A DNA stretch of 64,000 nt, taken from positions 310,001 through 374,000 of the forward strand of contig JAEUWP010000436.1 of assembly GCA_018524725.1 (NCBI GenBank), read 5' to 3'. Below, piece after piece: positions 12,438-22,302 of this stretch (position 1 is the stretch's first letter; every line of letters starts with the position of its first letter). The position numbers and the translations under genes were made by a program. Below the pieces are notes generated by a model. That model was not told the DNA's origin and did no database searches. It was given only the letters and a program-made list of their open reading frames with translations. The DNA is from Podaxis mareebaensis (Eukaryota; Basidiomycota; Agaricomycetes; Agaricales; Agaricaceae).

Positions 12438-13012
12438 AGCGTCTGGAGAGTGAACAGCTTTCAGGAGTATCGTAAGTACCTATCGCAGTGGAATGTATGC
12501 TCCGCTATGTATATGGTGCAGAAACTAGAGCGTCTCAATAATGAGAAAAAGTGAAGCAGCACACGCTGCAAGATGTTATTTGAGTCGCCACAAATCTGTA
12601 TGTGGCCTTACATCATAGTCGTTACGGCAAGCATGAGGCAATGCTGTAAATATTATCTGAGCGCCCGTATTTTCTAATTAGCCGCTTGTGATGCGAAATG
12701 TCATTGCCTGCGAAGAGAAAACGAAGATATAATTACGACGACAAGATAATAGCAGTGTACATACAGATATATCTGACTGACCACTTGTTGACGGAGAGAC
12801 AAAATCGATCAGCATAGAGAACCCCAGTATCCTAGATAAATCAGCAGCAAACAAGGCAGCAAAAACATACATGTCAGAGGCAGTCTTATACATCCTTCAC
12901 CCACTTCCACAGGTCATATACACCATGCTCGCAAAACACAGGCAGTACTGAGTCATGATACCCAAGGCAGAACCAGCGTCCTCATCGTTGACAATTACGT
13001 CCGCGTCGACGT
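12438..13012. other. Intergenic between the tandem YRPG-repeat genes
   Basis: No gene seen. It separates two same-strand paralogues, so it should carry the promoter of copy A and the terminator of copy B. Confidence 0.5.
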
Positions 13013-13973
13013 TTAATCATACTACAATCGACCATAAGTTCATTGGCACCACTCCAGCGGGAACAAGAGAGCTCACCTGAACTATCTCATTTTGCATCCT
13101 CGCCAGCTCCTCCTGTGCCATATATTTACGTTTAAATGCAGACGTTATCGGCCTGACAGCCTGGTGATTAGGATCACCAGGCCTATAAAACTTCATTGGC
13201 CGCTTCCAACTCCCATCTCCTCCCTGCGCTTCCCCGTCACTCTCATCATCTGTCTTCCGACCAAACACCGCGTCATAAGTATCAGCATCGAGTACGTTGT
13301 CCAGCGGAACCTTGTCAGCGTTGATCTTGTCCTCATCTGGTTCATCCAGGGTGTCATCAGACAACGAGCGTGAAAGCGATTTGGTGCTAGTAGCAGGTTC
13401 CTCGCCAGTGCGTTTACGTTTGACGATAGCGTTTTGTCCCATTCCATAGCGATGCATGAATTGGGCTGAAGTTGGTCGATAGGCTGGGTGACCTGGTTCG
13501 CCGGGACGGTAAAATCGTTGACCGTTAGCAATGAGGGGTTTGGGCTTTGCTGGTTGCGGTTGGTATTGTTGAGGTTGGGGTGGGGGAGGTGTAGGGACAG
13601 GAGTTTCTTTGGTCATAGGGTAGAGATTCGAGTCTTCGATCCTGACAGAGGAATTGTCTGGGGTTGGGTCGTATTCGGAATCTACATCGTAGCCGCGTAT
13701 CTAGGAGGGAACACTGGTCAGACATTGAGTCTATAAACACAGGAAATATCAACTTACTTGATGATCTCCGCGATCGCTAGCAGTAATTTGATGCGTCTTC
13801 GAATATACAGCCAGTGATTCAGTTTTCTCCGACTTTCTCCCCTTCGATTTGAAGAGACCGAATCCAAGCTTGGGCTTAGGCTTTCTCCCTTTGACTTCAG
13901 CAGGCACTGGACCCTTGAGGTAAAAAGTGCCACCTTTGTACCCTGTATGCCGCTTGCTAGGCTTAGCACCCAT
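13013..13973 (-). CDS. YRPG-repeat protein B, predicted N-myristoylated, 282 aa
   Basis: Not recognised; tandem paralogue of copy A with the same three-exon structure: 13758-13973, 13077-13700 and 13013-13021, all in phase 0. The start MGAKPSKR again fits N-myristoylation. A basic block KPKPKLGFGLFKSKGRK lies near residue 35. A short Pro/Gln run (about 105-125) replaces the long QPQSQ tract of copy A. The two repeats read RFYRPGEPGHPAYRP (near 133) and KFYRPGDPNHQAVRP (near 240), each followed by F-x2-[RK]Y and a Gln. Between them is an acidic stretch. The 9-nt last exon encodes Tyr-Asp-stop as in copy A. Shared start, basic block, repeat pair and tail show common descent; the function is unknown. 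Confidence 0.75.
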
Positions 13974-14343
13974 AGCTACTTGGCCCTATGCACACGAATT
14001 CAACAAGTTAAGGGTTGTGGTCTTGCTTCCTGCGAGCAACAGTAAGGACAACGGTGGTGAGTAGCTGATGGTTGCAACCCGAGGCCTAAGGTTAAGGGGC
14101 AGTGAAGCATGTTGCACTTTTAGATCGTTAGAGCGGCCATATGAGTGATTAAAGGAACGTATGACTTGATGCACCTGTAACCTATTTCTCACGTCGGGCG
14201 GCTTGTGTCGTGATAATGATCTTGAGGTCAACTCTTCCTACACAAGCGCCCATCAGCCAAGTAATTAGTGAGAACAGGAACAAGATACGACAAAGTTGTA
14301 AAAATACATATGAGACCAAGTCCACTCAACCTACTGGTACGGA
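13974..14343. other. Intergenic upstream of YRPG-repeat protein B
   Basis: Probable promoter region of YRPG copy B and 3' region of the polymerase gene, both minus strand. No coding pattern seen. Confidence 0.45.
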
Positions 14344-16706
14344 CTATACATTCGCATTGCGCATAGTGGGATCAATCCACTCCAATCCAAGAATCTGGAA
14401 TACCTCTTCTTCACTCCTCGGAGTGAACAACTTTGAGTCGTGTCGTCTCGTTCTGTTATGCATGTATAAGATCAAGGGGCTGATTTCTCCACAGAATCAG
14501 GTGCGTACAACCCGGAACTGTCAAACTTCATACCCCTTAACGCATGGATAAGATTAGCACAGAAGCAAGCAAAACGCGACTTACTTTTCGACTTTTGCCC
14601 AAAGTCGCAAATCACGTTCGAACATCTTTGATCCACTCCTGCAGAGGCATCACATGGGAAAGGCATGGATATTGAGTAGACCGGAGCTGGAATGAATGCT
14701 CACCATCCGATGACAGCAGTCCAGTAGGCCTTGGGAGGCGCAAAGATCAGGTCCAGGCGGCGATGCAACCTTCTCGCTTCTGAGGTATTATCGGATTGCG
14801 AGGAAGTAGTAGAGGCGGTGGGAAACAGAAATACTGTTAGAGCTTTCTCCAGCGGATCCCAGTGTTCTGTACGCAGAGGGTTGCGCCCGTGGAATCCGGA
14901 TAAGTCTGATTAAAGTAACGACTTAAGTTACCTCGATTATCTAACGGATGTTATGGAGGTGGAACATACGCATAACGTGGGTCACTATACCTAAAGAGAG
15001 ATGGTGCGTCAGCAGAATGGAGGTGTTGGATAATGGTGAGATGCATGCCGCGTCTATGGAGATGTTTAGTAAATCTTGTGCACAACCCTTTGATTAGTCC
15101 CGCTCCATTTTTGAGGTCTGAGTGACTGATGATTATGTCCACGTCGTTACTGTTCAGTTTGCCTCTCCTATAACTTTGGAATCATGAATAATCATTCCGT
15201 TGAACGTGACGGGAAATGAACCTACCCGCCAACGATAGTGCTTATGCACCCGGGTTGTAATTCCTCCAGTTCAGTCATGATTAATCGATGCATCTCCTCA
15301 ACTTCTGACCTCGGGATAGGCACGTCAAAGTCCTGTCTTAGAGCCAAGGCGACTTTAATTGATATGGGTGGTATCTTCGTGCTTCCTTTGATGTTCTGCT
15401 GTGGTATACGTTGGCCGTTTGGGGTATAGAGCTGGGTTTCTAGCCCCTCGAGTTGGGATGCATCGATGCCTTGCAGAACGTCGTAATGTCGTTCGAGATC
15501 CTCAATTGTACGGAGACCGAGATCGTATAGTTGACGTGCGATGGATGGTCCGACACCATAGATTGAAGCGAAAAGAGAGAGAGATCGATAGCGTTCCGAT
15601 TTCAGAATTGTTTCTGATTAGGAGTAGATCAACTCAGGCCTGAGGACACTAGACCTCGGCTGACCTGTTTCTTCGATTTTTCCTGTTTTCAAGTATTCTT
15701 CGACCTATCAAAGTGGTTAGTGCCAATAAATATTTGATAGAGGTGCCAGTACCTTTGCGCAGACCTTGGAACCAATACCTGGGAGCTTGACAATATCCCG
15801 GTGAAAGGTTTCCCGTATGATCAGGTATGGATATGCTAGACGTTGGTGAGCTTCCACCCATTCTTGAGCTCGTACTTCGGCTCACATTTAAGAATCTGCG
15901 AAAGGGCATCAAAAGTCCGTCTCTTCGTAATTCAGGGTACCCACCGCTACGGCGCGTTCATAAGCGAGTGCATTAACGGCAAGACCCTCCAATTCGCGTG
16001 AGCGTCCAAGCACATCCAATGCGACCACGAGACCTTGGTTCGGGCAAACGAAAGGATGTGCACGCGCACAGGCATACTTCGACCTCCAGTTATTTTTGAC
16101 CTTTTCACTGGTTGGCTTGACAACGGGAGTGGTGCTGGTGGAAATGGTTGACGCAGGTGGAGAAGGCAGAGACTTAGAAGCGTCCCCGGTGTGGTGAGCT
16201 TCGGACTGCTCTGGTTTCCGATCGGGGCAATTTTCTACAGTTTCGTCGTGCAGTTCAGTGACAGCGGCGAAAGAGCCGCACGGGGCTGGGGCGTCTCGCT
16301 TGACAGATTCCCGGAGCCAGTCCGGAGTGACGATAGCCTTCTGTCTCTGTTGAAACGCCCTTAAGCTGTCGGGTAGACTGTGCTACGAGGTGATTCGTAC
16401 AGCAGTAGGCCAATCAACGTGTCGCTGCAAGCGCTTGGGCATACGAATTGCAGTAACGACGACATCTGCATTTTCTATGTTACTGCAGAGTTCGAGCTGG
16501 AGACCGTCATGGTCTCCAGGGCCATGTGATTCAACGAGATTGTACATTTCAGCGATTTCTTTCTCATCGAGTTTTGCTTGGACGACAAATACTCTGAGTT
16601 TTTGGTTTGAATGGCCATCCCAACTCTCGATGGAGTCGGAGCGCTGGCGCTTCGGCAAGGGATCGGAACAAGCAGAGTCTGGCGAGAGGGACCGTTTGTC
16701 CGGCAT
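14344..16706 (-). CDS. POL4: DNA polymerase X family (Pol4 / Pol lambda type), 588 aa
   Basis: Gap-filling repair polymerase for base-excision repair and end joining in the nucleus. Eleven exons join in frame: 16401-16706, 15945-16346, 15886-15895, 15753-15835, 15665-15704, 15226-15613, 14986-15173, 14704-14866, 14585-14638, 14512-14535 and 14344-14452. An N-terminal BRCT domain (about 20-130) holds KLRVFVVQAKLDEKE and VTPDWLRESVKRD. The 8-kDa/HhH part has KLPGIGSKVCAKVEEYL and SIYGVGPSIARQLYDLG. The palm has GGYRRGK, NDVDIII (two catalytic Asp) and RRLDLIFAPP (third Asp), then GSKMFERDLRLWAK and the LGLEWIDPTMRN end. Exon 3 is a 10-nt microexon needed to read ILKSYPY. GGYRRGK requires the AAG acceptor at 15174-15175 rather than a TAG 5 nt further along. 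Length matches Pol lambda. The start is the first ATG in frame. Confidence 0.93.
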
Positions 16707-16866
16707 GGATGGACTGGGGAGAATGCTGTGTGCGTCATCGGGGAGCACAGGGTATCATGACGTGGGAAGATGTTACCATACACAAAGGCGTGTGTTGCAA
16801 TGTGCTACTGAGTACTTTACCAGTCCCCCCCTCCTCCTTTAATATCCTCCTCTCCCATCCCCTCCC
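16707..16866. promoter_or_regulatory. Shared bidirectional promoter, polymerase X / NMNAT
   Basis: Only 160 bp separate the divergent start codons at 16706 (-) and 16867 (+). The half next to the NMNAT gene is strongly pyrimidine-rich, as in many fungal promoters. Shared control is inferred from the spacing. Confidence 0.6.
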
Positions 16867-18099
16867 ATGGCCCAACCAAACGTCCACCTCGCAGAGTCCT
16901 TCACAAATCCCCCAAATTACTCTTTTCCTCACCACCGCCTCAATCGCACCCTCCGTGACCCAACCAAAACTCCCATCGTCCTGGTAGCATGCGGCTCCTT
17001 CAGCCCTGTCACGTACCTTCATTTACGCATGTTCGAAATGGCAAAAGACTATGTCAGACAAAACACAGATTTTGAGATCGTTGGTGGTTATCTCAGTCCA
17101 GTCAGCGACATGTACAAGAAACCAGGCCTTCTCTCTGCTCACCACCGGTATGTCCCTTATCCTTTTCCCTACACAATCTCCCCATTTTCGCTTCGGTTTC
17201 GTCCACCCGGTGTTCTCGCATCTCATTGGTCGTTTGCGCCTGTACGGAACAAGCGCCTGCTCATCCGATTGCCCATTTCGGTGACATTATTTTGTCCAAA
17301 TGACGTGCTAAGGCTACTCTACTTCCAAAGATATGAGTCACCATTCCCATTATCTTCGATTATCATGTCGTTTTATCGTTATTTATCATCCCTTCAGTCT
17401 CGTGATAGGATTGATCTTTTTTTATCCAGGGTCAACATGTGCACCCTCGCTGCCGAGGAATCTAATAACTGGCTGATGGTGGACCCATGGGAAGCTTTCC
17501 AGTCATACCAACGCACCGCAATCGTGCTAGACCACTTCGATCATGAAATAAACACCGTTCTTGGTGGCGTCCAAACTGCAGACGGCGAGCACCGGACTGT
17601 CCGTCCCATGCTCCTTGCAGGCTCCGATCTCATCGCCACAATGAGTGAGCCAGGCGTATGGAGCTACGCTGATGTATGTCCACTCGCGATTGCTAAAATA
17701 ACCTGCAATGATAACCGCCCCACAGCTAGATCATATTTTGGGTCGGTATGGATGTCTTATCGTCGAGAGGGCTGGATCGGGGATGGATCAGGCTGTAGAT
17801 AGCCTTGCGCGCTGGCGTAGCAATATCTACCTGATATCACAGCTAATTCAAAATGATGTCTCGAGCACAAAGGTACGCCTTTGGATTTTCCTATGTGAAA
17901 CACACACCCTCATTTTGTTCCCATCAAGGTCCGCCTCTTTCTGAGAAGAGGGCTCTCTGTGCGATACCTACTACCAAATTCCGTCGTGGATTATATTGAA
18001 CAGCATGGCCTGTACCTAGACGAGGCGCCCCACTCCTCTACTTCGGAGAAGGGGAAGGACAGAGAAGTAGCCGGGAGTAAGGTCTCACAGAAATGCTGA
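16867..18099 (+). CDS. NMA1: Nicotinamide/nicotinate mononucleotide adenylyltransferase, 280 aa
   Basis: Makes NAD+ from NMN and ATP (or deamido-NAD from NaMN), a step shared by the salvage and de novo routes. Exons 16867-17147, 17430-17673, 17726-17872 and 17929-18099 join to 280 residues. The nucleotidyltransferase signature CGSFSPVTYLHLRMFEMA (GxFxP and HL) sits near residues 40-57, followed by GGYLSPVSDMYKK and SAHHRVNMC. EESNNWLMVDPWE, MLLAGSDLIATM and DHILGRYGCLIVER follow, and the C-terminal ATP-binding motif is VSSTKVRLFLRRGLSV. The protein ends in a short charged tail. The first intron is 282 nt, long for this window. The divergent partner is a repair polymerase. Confidence 0.93.
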
Positions 18100-19061
18100 T
18101 AACTTAGGATATTTTTATATGGATGGGAATTTTTAGATCTCGCTGCATACAGGATCAGCTCATTGTCTATCATATGTATGCTTTTTTATAACTAATTGTA
18201 TACTGGTATTATGCCGGATCGCCTGTGTTCCCTCCGCATGTGAGCCAACCTCAACCAAGTCTAGACTTATTAACCTAGCAAAATTATAGACAGATTCCCC
18301 ACTCCTCATTGGATTCATGTGATTCCTCGTATTCAAACCGGTGGCAAGTACCTGTTAACCAAGGACAATCAACATCCGGTTCTCGAAGCAAGGTATCAGA
18401 TGCTCAAAACGGTTTCCGAACTGCAAGTAGAAACGCACCCAGCAAAGCTAGCTAGAGCTGAACACTTCGGGAACCCCTGATCCACGAGAGGCTCGTATCC
18501 ATGTCGTGCACCACGGATCCTCTGAATCCCAGATATGAATGTCACTAGTCACCTTCAGTGACTTGCGCGTCGTCATCGACGTCGCGTCCGACGAAAGGAA
18601 TATACCCCTGAATCCGCCCTGCTCTTCGCGCAATGCAAGCCCGTTCACTCAATACACCCCCTTCACTGCGAAGCCTCGTCGCTTCCTCGGTAGGCTCTGC
18701 TAGCCAACTCACGAGAGGTGCTTTCCTAATGCCGTGATTATCCAGTTTGCGGTTGTAATGGGGCGGTTGGGCCGTACCACTTCTTCCAACGGAGCCTGCA
18801 GGGGTTTCGAGAGCTCTGAGGTCCTGCCCCAGTCGATCAAGCCTGCTCCCTTTGTCCTGGGTCTTCTAAGAACGTTAAACTTCCCGGGATGCAGGTCGCG
18901 GGGGCTTTGAGGCACGGCGTCACTCGTTCTCCTCGCGTTGAGAACTTCAGACCCACACACTCGCCCTTACCCTTCCCCGCAACCTCCCCTCGGTTTTCTA
19001 GCGCCTTGACCATCGCTTCTCTTCTTTGCGTCGGTCAACCCTTATCAGATTACATCCACCA

Positions 19062-19191
19062 TGGGCGCTGACGTCGCTTCTATAGGGGCTCGACAGCTCG
19101 AGATCCAGTACGACGCTGAAGGGGGTGACGTTGGGCAGGCCGAAATCTCGGATCTGCAAGAGAAACAGGCTTATGCGAGTTTCTATCCCTG
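19062..19191 (+). pseudogene. Orphan first exon or gene remnant
   Basis: The sequence just before the ATG matches a strong start context (ccaccatggg) after a pyrimidine-rich leader. The frame starts MGADVASIGARQLEIQYDA, continues with an acidic stretch to QEKQAYASFYP, and stops at a consensus donor (gtatgt) at 19192. One later segment (about 19274-19315, HWRMPLAEFAG) fits the phase and resembles the start of a membrane-protein domain. No further exons could be joined, and stops are frequent. Either a gene has decayed here or its exons are too small to find by eye. Family unknown. Confidence 0.3.
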
Positions 19192-22100
19192 TATGTAACA
19201 ACCCCATTGCGCAACCCTGTAACCGAACGCCAATACTCTTTTCCCCCTCGTTGTCCTTAGGTTCTGTGTATAGTTGTTCCCACTCACTGGCGCATGCCCC
19301 TTGCCGAGTTCGCTGGATGTCATCACGTCAATGGATAGGACCAACCTTAGCATTGCGTACACCGCGAAAGCGGATCGTGTCCCTTTCCTTCTTTCGGTTT
19401 TGATCGACTGCTTACGGTGCTCGTGAGGAGAGGGAATTTTCGATTCTTTGCAACATCTCGGCATTAGGCCTCGCTAGTACGGCATCATTGTTTCTCTTCG
19501 CTTATCTCATTCCTTCCATCATCCTGTGAGATATTTATGCCTCTTTCTTTCGTTTCAACCCCAAAGCTATTTTCATACTCACGCGCGAAAAATCACGGCA
19601 CCGACGCATGGACCGACGATCCTTGAGTTTCTTCAGGCAATCTCCTAGTAACGTCTTCCGAAATTTCGGAGTCAAAAATTTGGCTGACATTCTGTGTCGT
19701 ACAGGGTAGCTCAGTCCCCTAGTTCGCGGTAGAATTCCTGCCTTGTCTCGTACTTTGCAGGGTTCGGCTCGGCGCTGTTGCAGTAAGCTTGATTTCCATC
19801 TGGGAAGATGCCATTGGGGGGTCAGGCCCGGGGCCGATTCCTCCTCTACTTTGATATTTCGTGGTACTGCCTGGTGACATGGCTTTTCCTCTGAACAGTT
19901 CTGGCAAGTTCAATCTACTGTCCCTTGCTGCTTATACAAGATGCAAGAACAAGGGTAGTTTTGCGGAATGACCTAGGTCAGACCCTAGAATTCCATGTGG
20001 GACCTGTTTTGTCCTTCTTGGTCCCACCCTCGCAGTTTGGCGAAAGCCGGTGACTTTCTTCGACTTTCGTGAGCCCAAATTCCCTGATTTCGTTCGCCAT
20101 GCTGACACAAGAGTAGTCTGTCAAGTGCGGCTATAGCCTATCACAACCCCCTTTGGCTTCATCCCGTGGTTCTCCATCTCCGATTTCACGGACCAAATTC
20201 TCCGTGCAAAGATGAGAATGGTACTGAAGCAATGGCGTAGGGTGAGATCGGGAGGATCTCATCTCTGACAACCTCGCGGTCAAGGAAGCGTTACGACATA
20301 TCAGAGGCTGGAAAGCGCGGGCCTTTCGCGGGTTTCATCCCATCCCGTAATCCCGTGGGGATTCATGGGTATTGATGATGTTGTTAGATTATTTTCGATA
20401 AACCACAGCCACGATGTATTTCCTGCACAACGGGTGCTAACTTCTGCCAGACACTCAAAATCCGCTTCAATTCACTCAGCAACAGCATTCTCATTATCGA
20501 ATTCTTCGTCGGTCATCTTTCGATGAAATGGTCCCCATTCCCGTTGCTGGTAAAGTTTTCTTGAAGATCACTATGTGTCTCACAGCGCTCGACCTATGAT
20601 TTCCCTGCCCGGTTCGGAGCCCATCTTCATATGTCGTTGTGGTACGCGGTTTGGAGGAGCATGTGCCTTTTGAATATGACTAGCGGTGGGCTTGGCCACG
20701 AGCATCACATCACGTCTTCGCCGCATGGCTGTCCGCGAGGTATAGGCATCGAACAACTTTCTGTGCCCTTTAAATTGGCGTAACCCTGCTTAAACTGTTT
20801 TTGACAGACTTTGTGAACTTGGCATCATGGTACTTTGATATGTTGTACTTGGCCCTTGTGTTCATAGAAAGACGGTTCGCTGAAGAAGCCTCCTCCTGTG
20901 ACAGGGAATAACATTCCACCAATGGGGACTCTGCAAGGTGCATTTCCGGCATCCTTGGCATATCAGAGGATAGTAATGACTGATAATACGGAGAATACAC
21001 GATTACCTGATGTTTCTCGCTTTCTGATTAGTTGGCAAGTAACACCGTCTCCCACTCCAAACTTGCTGTTAGTAATCCGACAACATCCATTTCGGATATA
21101 CTTGAGGTATGTATTTTCTAACGTCCCGTCAGGTGGACTGGGGAGTTTACGCGGTTACTCACTGTCAGCTAGTTTTACTAATATAAGTCCGTCGGTTGGA
21201 TTCAGGTTGGATCGTATATACTTTGTGGTGAAGGATCGCTTCGCATCAGAAAAGGGACTTCGAGTTGTGTGGATTCGTTGTCCCGCCTCCACATTTTCGA
21301 CATATACCGCGCAATAAGCAGACGTTGCTCGATCTGTGCAACGAGAATTGAGAGAGAGAGTCCATTCAACTATCTCTTCGATCGTGGTGAGGATTACTAC
21401 TAATTTGTTACTTTCTCTCAGGACTTCGCCAGGAGAGGAGGGCCATACACCTATAATAAACCCGAGGACTGCGTGGTTAACAGTTCATCAGAACACCATT
21501 TTTGCGGGTATGTACGTCTAAAGCCGATCACAGCATGAGCTGATGGAGTGATGGATATGCCAGAAGAACCGGGTTGATAGTACCTATCACTATGAGACAT
21601 GCAAGGATTAGACATGGTGATGTATGTTTCTACATTCTTTTCTTCGAACATGTTGACCTTTTGGGAGATTTCTTGTAAATGGAGTTTGGTGGCTGTCGGT
21701 GCTTAATTCGCGTGTCCATCCACTACCTACATATGCAAAGCTTGGGATGTGTCCCACCCTTCTCTGGATTGATTTGGCCCTGGCTGTCTTTTAATGGGAT
21801 TACCACAAACGGAGGAGGCAGAAGTCACTGTCAATTTTGCTTATCCAGTCGTAATTTCCCGTCCTGTTCATGAGGCTGTCTCTCTCTCGTCCTGGAGTTG
21901 GCAGAGTTGGTGTGAGGGTCAAACTGCCACGCACATGAGGTGACATCGGCAAAGATGCCAATTTCCGAGTTGGGCTGACAGCAATGTCCTCCGTGCAACT
22001 TCGTAGCTCCGAGCACACTTCTCCGTCGGAACAAACGTCAGTTCGCCAACCAATCGAGTTTCTCAGATCTCTCATGAAGTTTAGGTGGGTGCATTTTACG

Positions 22101-22226
22101 AAACTGTTGGTGAGCCTTTCTTCTTGCCCCTTCCCCCACTCGCAACTGGTTGAACCCTGAGGATGCTAGATCAGGGTTGGCGCTGGCGTGGCCTAACCTC
22201 ACCCTTCTCTTCCTTGACATCTCTTG

Positions 22227-22234
22227 TATAAAAG
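22227..22234 (+). promoter_or_regulatory. TATA box of first MFS gene
   Basis: The sequence tataaaag lies about 70 bp upstream of the ATG at 22303, followed by a pyrimidine-rich leader. Confidence 0.5.
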
Positions 22235-22302
22235 ATTCTCAGGTTCTCGCTAACCACCCTCCCCTCGTCCCCCCTCCTCCTGTTCCCTCGCAAAGTCAAC
22301 CA

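Larger units (their letters stand above)
18100..22302. other. Gene-poor region, 4.2 kb, with a possible orphan first exon
   Basis: No complete gene could be built. Frames are short and broken on both strands. One stretch near 19062-19191 looks like a genuine first exon (listed separately). Downstream of it, up to about 20,500, short hydrophobic bits occur but stops and phases defeat any chain. The last 100 bp are the promoter of the first MFS gene. Confidence 0.45.

Noticed and set aside
19700..19780. tRNA-like string (gtagctcag ... gggttcggctcg)
   Set aside because: The A-box and B-box-like parts are present only loosely; the stems do not pair, so it looks like chance.
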